A DNA stretch of 36,391 nt from Caldisphaera sp046536515 (GTDB taxonomy: Archaea > Thermoproteota > Thermoprotei_A > Sulfolobales > Acidilobaceae). The position numbers and the translations under genes were made by a program. How positions within the stretch are numbered: position 1 is the stretch's first letter; every line of letters starts with the position of its first letter. Of the stretch, positions 34,302 through 36,391 are shown one piece after another. The notes under the pieces are model-generated. The model made no database searches and was not told the DNA's origin. It saw nothing but the letters and a program-made list of their open reading frames with translations. The stretch is taken from assembly GCF_046536515.1 (NCBI RefSeq), contig NZ_JAWDMQ010000010.1, positions 1 through 36,391 of the forward strand, read 5' to 3'.

Positions 34302-34613
34302 TTGGCATTTAAAGTAAGGATTTGGCTATGGAGCACCAATGTAAAAAGCTTAGAATCAGTAGTAAACCAAATTAAAGAGATAGCTCAAAAAACGGGTGTT
34401 CCGATTAGAGGGCCAATACCATTGCCGACAAAGAGATTAGAATTACCTTTGCTAAGATTGCCTCATGGAGAAGGAAGTAAACATTGGGAGCATTGGGAAA
34501 TGAGGATTCATAAAAGGTTAATTGATATTGAGGCTGATGAAAGGGTATTGAGAAGGTTAATGAGAATTCAAGTTCCTCCAGACGTATATATAGAAATTAA
34601 ATCAGGAAAGTAA
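34302..34613 (+). CDS. rps10: ribosomal protein S10 (uS10)
   Basis: 103 residues from TTG 34302: MAFKVRIWLWSTNVKSLE aligns with the usual archaeal S10 N-terminus, and GGTGG lies just upstream. Start codons at 34290 and 34293 are in frame but would include that Shine-Dalgarno. Further signatures are GPIPLPTKRLELPLLRLPHG and HWEHWEMRIHKRLIDIEADE. S10 lies in the head of the small subunit. It is cotranscribed with EF-1A. Confidence 0.97.
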   Translation: MAFKVRIWLWSTNVKSLESVVNQIKEIAQKTGVPIRGPIPLPTKRLELPLLRLPHGEGSKHWEHWEMRIHKRLIDIEADERVLRRLMRIQVPPDVYIEIKSGK

Positions 34614-34653
34614 TTTTACGTTTATTTTGTTCGGTTGATATTTTTATTATTGA

Positions 34654-34739
34654 GCCGGGGTGCCCGAGCGGTCCAAGGGGACAGGCTGGAGACCTGTTGT
34701 CCCGAAAGGGACACGCGGGTTCAAATCCCGCCCCCGGCG
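34654..34739 (+). tRNA. tRNA-Ser (GGA)
   Basis: Acceptor GCCGGGG/CCCCGGC, discriminator G. Anticodon stem ACAGG/CCTGT encloses CTGGAGA, anticodon GGA at 34688-34690. A long variable arm (GTCCC GAAA GGGAC) and T arm GCGGG TTCAAAT CCCGC mark a class II serine tRNA. There is no intron and CCA is not encoded. It lies about 100 bases before an IS605-type element. Confidence 0.97.
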
Positions 34740-34906
34740 CTTATTAGTTAAGGGAATTCAATTTGCATTAAAATTGTTGAAAACTGATTAGGTATAATAT
34801 AAAAATGTTTTTTATATAAACTTTTGATAAAGCGAACGACAAACCTCGCCCCTTCTAGAAGGGTAATTTTTTAAATCAAAAATACTGTTTCTATTTGAGA
34901 TGCTCT

Positions 34907-34981
34907 CCAGATGCCTTCGTCTGGTCAACTCTTAAAGCATGAGGAGCGGGAGCCGATTTCTCCCGCAATACCAGATGAAGG
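34907..34981 (+). promoter_or_regulatory. nested and alternative hairpins over the tnpB start
   Basis: CCAGATG (34907-34913) pairs with CGTCTGG (34918-34924), placing the ATG inside a stem. Alternatively 34914-34924 pairs over 11 bases with 34971-34981 (one G-T pair), enclosing the perfect hairpin GCGGGAG/CTCCCGC (34946-34966). The two arrangements exclude each other. They may form in single-stranded transposon DNA or in the mRNA leader. Confidence 0.6.
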
Positions 34982-36278
34982 TATCTACGAAGTTAATTAT
35001 ACAAATAAGAGAACAAATGTTATCCGCATTCTTCCAAATGGTTTTCAGAAAAGGAAGCTCAGAAGGCTATCTAATATATCAGCAAAACTCTTCAACGAGT
35101 TGAACTATGAGAGGAGGCAACAATTCTTTCATAAAAAGAAAGTTGACTTCAATAAAACGTGGAACAAGTATTATGAAAAGTATAAGGAAGAGCTAAAAGT
35201 TAATGCTCAAGCAGTTATGCAGAAGAATAATGAAGCTTGGTCATCTTTCTTTTCTTTAATAAAGAAAAAAGGAAAACTACCAAAACATATGAAGCATATA
35301 AAACCACCAGGATATTGGATTGATAAAGATACTAAAAAGAGAAAGCTTTTACTTGTTGTTAGACAAGACAGATATGTTATAAATGAACAAAACCATAAAC
35401 TCATCCTCAAGGACTTCAATCTAGAAATAGATTTTGCTGGTAGACTAAAATGGTATGGAAAACAAGGTAGATTGGAGATATACTATGATGAGACTGAAAA
35501 TGCATGGTATGCCTCAATACCTGTTGAAGTAGGTGTTGAAATAACTAAAAAGGGAAAGGAGAGCAAATATATTATTTATGGTGAAAGGAAGGCAATACAA
35601 GTTGAATTGCCTAAAGGTAACAAAGTTGCTTCAATAGATTTAGGTATAAATAATTTGGCAAGCGTAGTATTAAACGATGGCACTTGGTTTCTTTACAAAG
35701 GTGTTAAAACTAAGGAGGACTATTTTTATTTAGAGAATAAGATAGAGTAAGTACAATCCTTAGCAGATAATACAAAAAACATTGGTGAATATGAAGCATA
35801 TGATGAATTATTAAAAGAGAAGAGAAGACTTTTTAAGAAATTAACCAAAAGGCTTCTTCACTTGTATAGGAATTTAGCATCTCACCTAATGAAGAGGTTA
35901 CACGAATTAGGTGTTTCAACCATTTATTTAGGTTACCCATTTAACATCGCACAAGATAAAGGAAACAAATTTACAGCAAACATGTGGTCTTACCGTAAAT
36001 TAATTGATACAATTGAACTTAAAGCACAAGAATATGGCATTAAAGTATATGAAGTTATAGAATATAATACCTCAAAGTATTGTGCTTATCATATTGTAGA
36101 AGTTAAAAGAAATCCTAGAGGAGTTATTAATTGTCCATTAAAACATAAACTTCATTCTGATTTAAATGGGGCTTTAAACATATTAAAGAAAGTAACAGGT
36201 AAAATCTTATCATCAATAAAGAAACCCCTATCTTTTATTGTAGAACATAACAGAGTAGCACCCGTAAAAAGGGTGTAA
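34911..36278 (+). pseudogene. tnpB: tnpB interrupted by one in-frame TAA
   Basis: A 456-codon frame, open from ATG 34911 to TAA 36276-36278 except for one TAA at 35748-35750 (codon 280, between NKIE and VQSLADN). No frameshift is needed to read through. The N-terminal wedge/OB part contains TNVIRILPNGFQKRKLRRLS. RuvC-I is SIDLGINNLASVVLNDG (D243). The RuvC-II region reads TIYLGYPFNIAQDKGNKF, without the usual Glu, and RuvC-III is HSDLNGALNIL (D417). The zinc-ribbon positions are CAYH and CPLKH, so Cys-His pairs replace CxxC. As a family TnpB is an RNA-guided DNA nuclease. If the stop is real, the product is truncated after RuvC-I. A TTG at 35862 could start a C-terminal fragment. Confidence 0.85.
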
Positions 36279-36285
36279 CCCTTAA

Positions 36286-36324
36286 GACCTCAGGGAACTC
36301 GCCCTTCAGGGCGGGGAGGAGGTC
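36286..36324 (+). ncRNA. probable 3' part of a TnpB guide RNA (right-end hairpin)
   Basis: The stem GACCTC/GAGGTC encloses an internal hairpin CGCCC-TTCA-GGGCG. In IS605-type elements the guide RNA scaffold overlaps the tnpB 3' end and right end, and the bases just outside the end serve as guide; here these would begin at about 36327 (ATATTAAGTTTTTCTC). RNA expression is inferred from the family, not visible in the sequence. The rest of the window to 36391 is AT-rich with nothing recognised. Confidence 0.45.
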
Positions 36325-36391
36325 AGATATTAAGTTTTTCTCCTGTTATGTTTTTAATTAAATATTTATTTTAATATATAGTATAAATTAT

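Larger units (their letters stand above)
34841..36326 (+). mobile_element. IS200/IS605-type element carrying only tnpB (IS1341-like)
   Basis: The left end holds CCTCGCC and the palindrome CCCTTCTAGAAGGG (34850-34863). The right end holds AAGGGT/ACCCTT around the tnpB stop (36269-36283), then GACCTC...GAGGTC (36286-36324) enclosing CGCCC TTCA GGGCG (36300-36313), and ends near GGTCAG at 36326. There is no tnpA. Such elements need a Y1 transposase supplied in trans. The right-end hairpins are where the guide RNA (omega/reRNA) of TnpB systems is normally encoded. Boundaries are estimates from the hairpins. TTGAT occurs at 34824, just outside the left end. Confidence 0.8.

Noticed and set aside
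35748..35750. Reading the tnpB stop as a recoded amino acid
   Set aside because: The codon is TAA; selenocysteine uses TGA and pyrrolysine TAG, and no recoding structure follows.

Overview
The window is AT-rich archaeal DNA, most likely from a thermoacidophilic or sulfur-metabolising Thermoproteota (Crenarchaeota; Acidilobales, Sulfolobales or Desulfurococcales-like). The evidence is a split RNA polymerase largest subunit (A' and A'') beside an unsplit B subunit, the order rpoH-rpoB-rpoA1-rpoA2-rpl30e-nusA-rps12-rps7-EF1A-rps10, ribosomal proteins S26e, L40e and L18a/LX, an archaeal-type methionine adenosyltransferase, Rio2, translin, many GTG/TTG starts behind GGTG-type Shine-Dalgarno sites, and an IS200/IS605-type element of archaeal style. 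Lineage is inferred from gene content; no species is claimed.

Layout. 1-895: 3'-truncated DUF763 gene (-). 896-1470: AT-rich spacer with tRNA-Ile(GAT) (-). 1471-4944: MgtC/DUF4010 membrane protein (+), an unrecognised soluble protein (-), L40e (+, a small gene easily missed), DUF1464 kinase-fold protein (-). 5194-7716: a minus-strand run of an unrecognised helical protein overlapping translin, then a beta-RFAP synthase-like GHMP protein and S26e. 7846-9468: rpl18a-pfdA-ftsY operon (+). 9492-12180: three tandem genes (-) that each encode four CBS motifs, divergent from methionine adenosyltransferase (12541-13761, +). The spacer between them holds an IS605 right-end-like remnant. 13763-16628: Rio2 kinase overlapping a DUF460 RNase H-fold protein (-). 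16883-17917: an ArsR-like winged-helix regulator (+) and a stand-alone AAA-associated C-terminal domain protein (-).

18095-22121 is a sulfur module on the plus strand: dsrE-like, tusA, an SQR-like flavoprotein, DUF1641, then a second SQR-like flavoprotein and a second DUF1641 behind its own promoter. The genes point to sulfide oxidation to sulfane sulfur or polysulfide at the membrane, with DsrE and TusA as sulfur carriers. The repeated SQR-DUF1641 pairing suggests DUF1641 is a dedicated partner. 22232-22339 is tRNA-Lys(TTT) with an insertion of about 31 nt near its variable loop.

22441-34613 is the transcription and translation block, interrupted only by an opposite-strand DUF151 nuclease-family gene between rps12 and rps7. 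tRNA-Ser(GGA) follows, and beyond it lies a tnpB-only IS605-type element whose tnpB is cut by one in-frame TAA but is otherwise open. The sequence ends shortly after its right-end hairpins.
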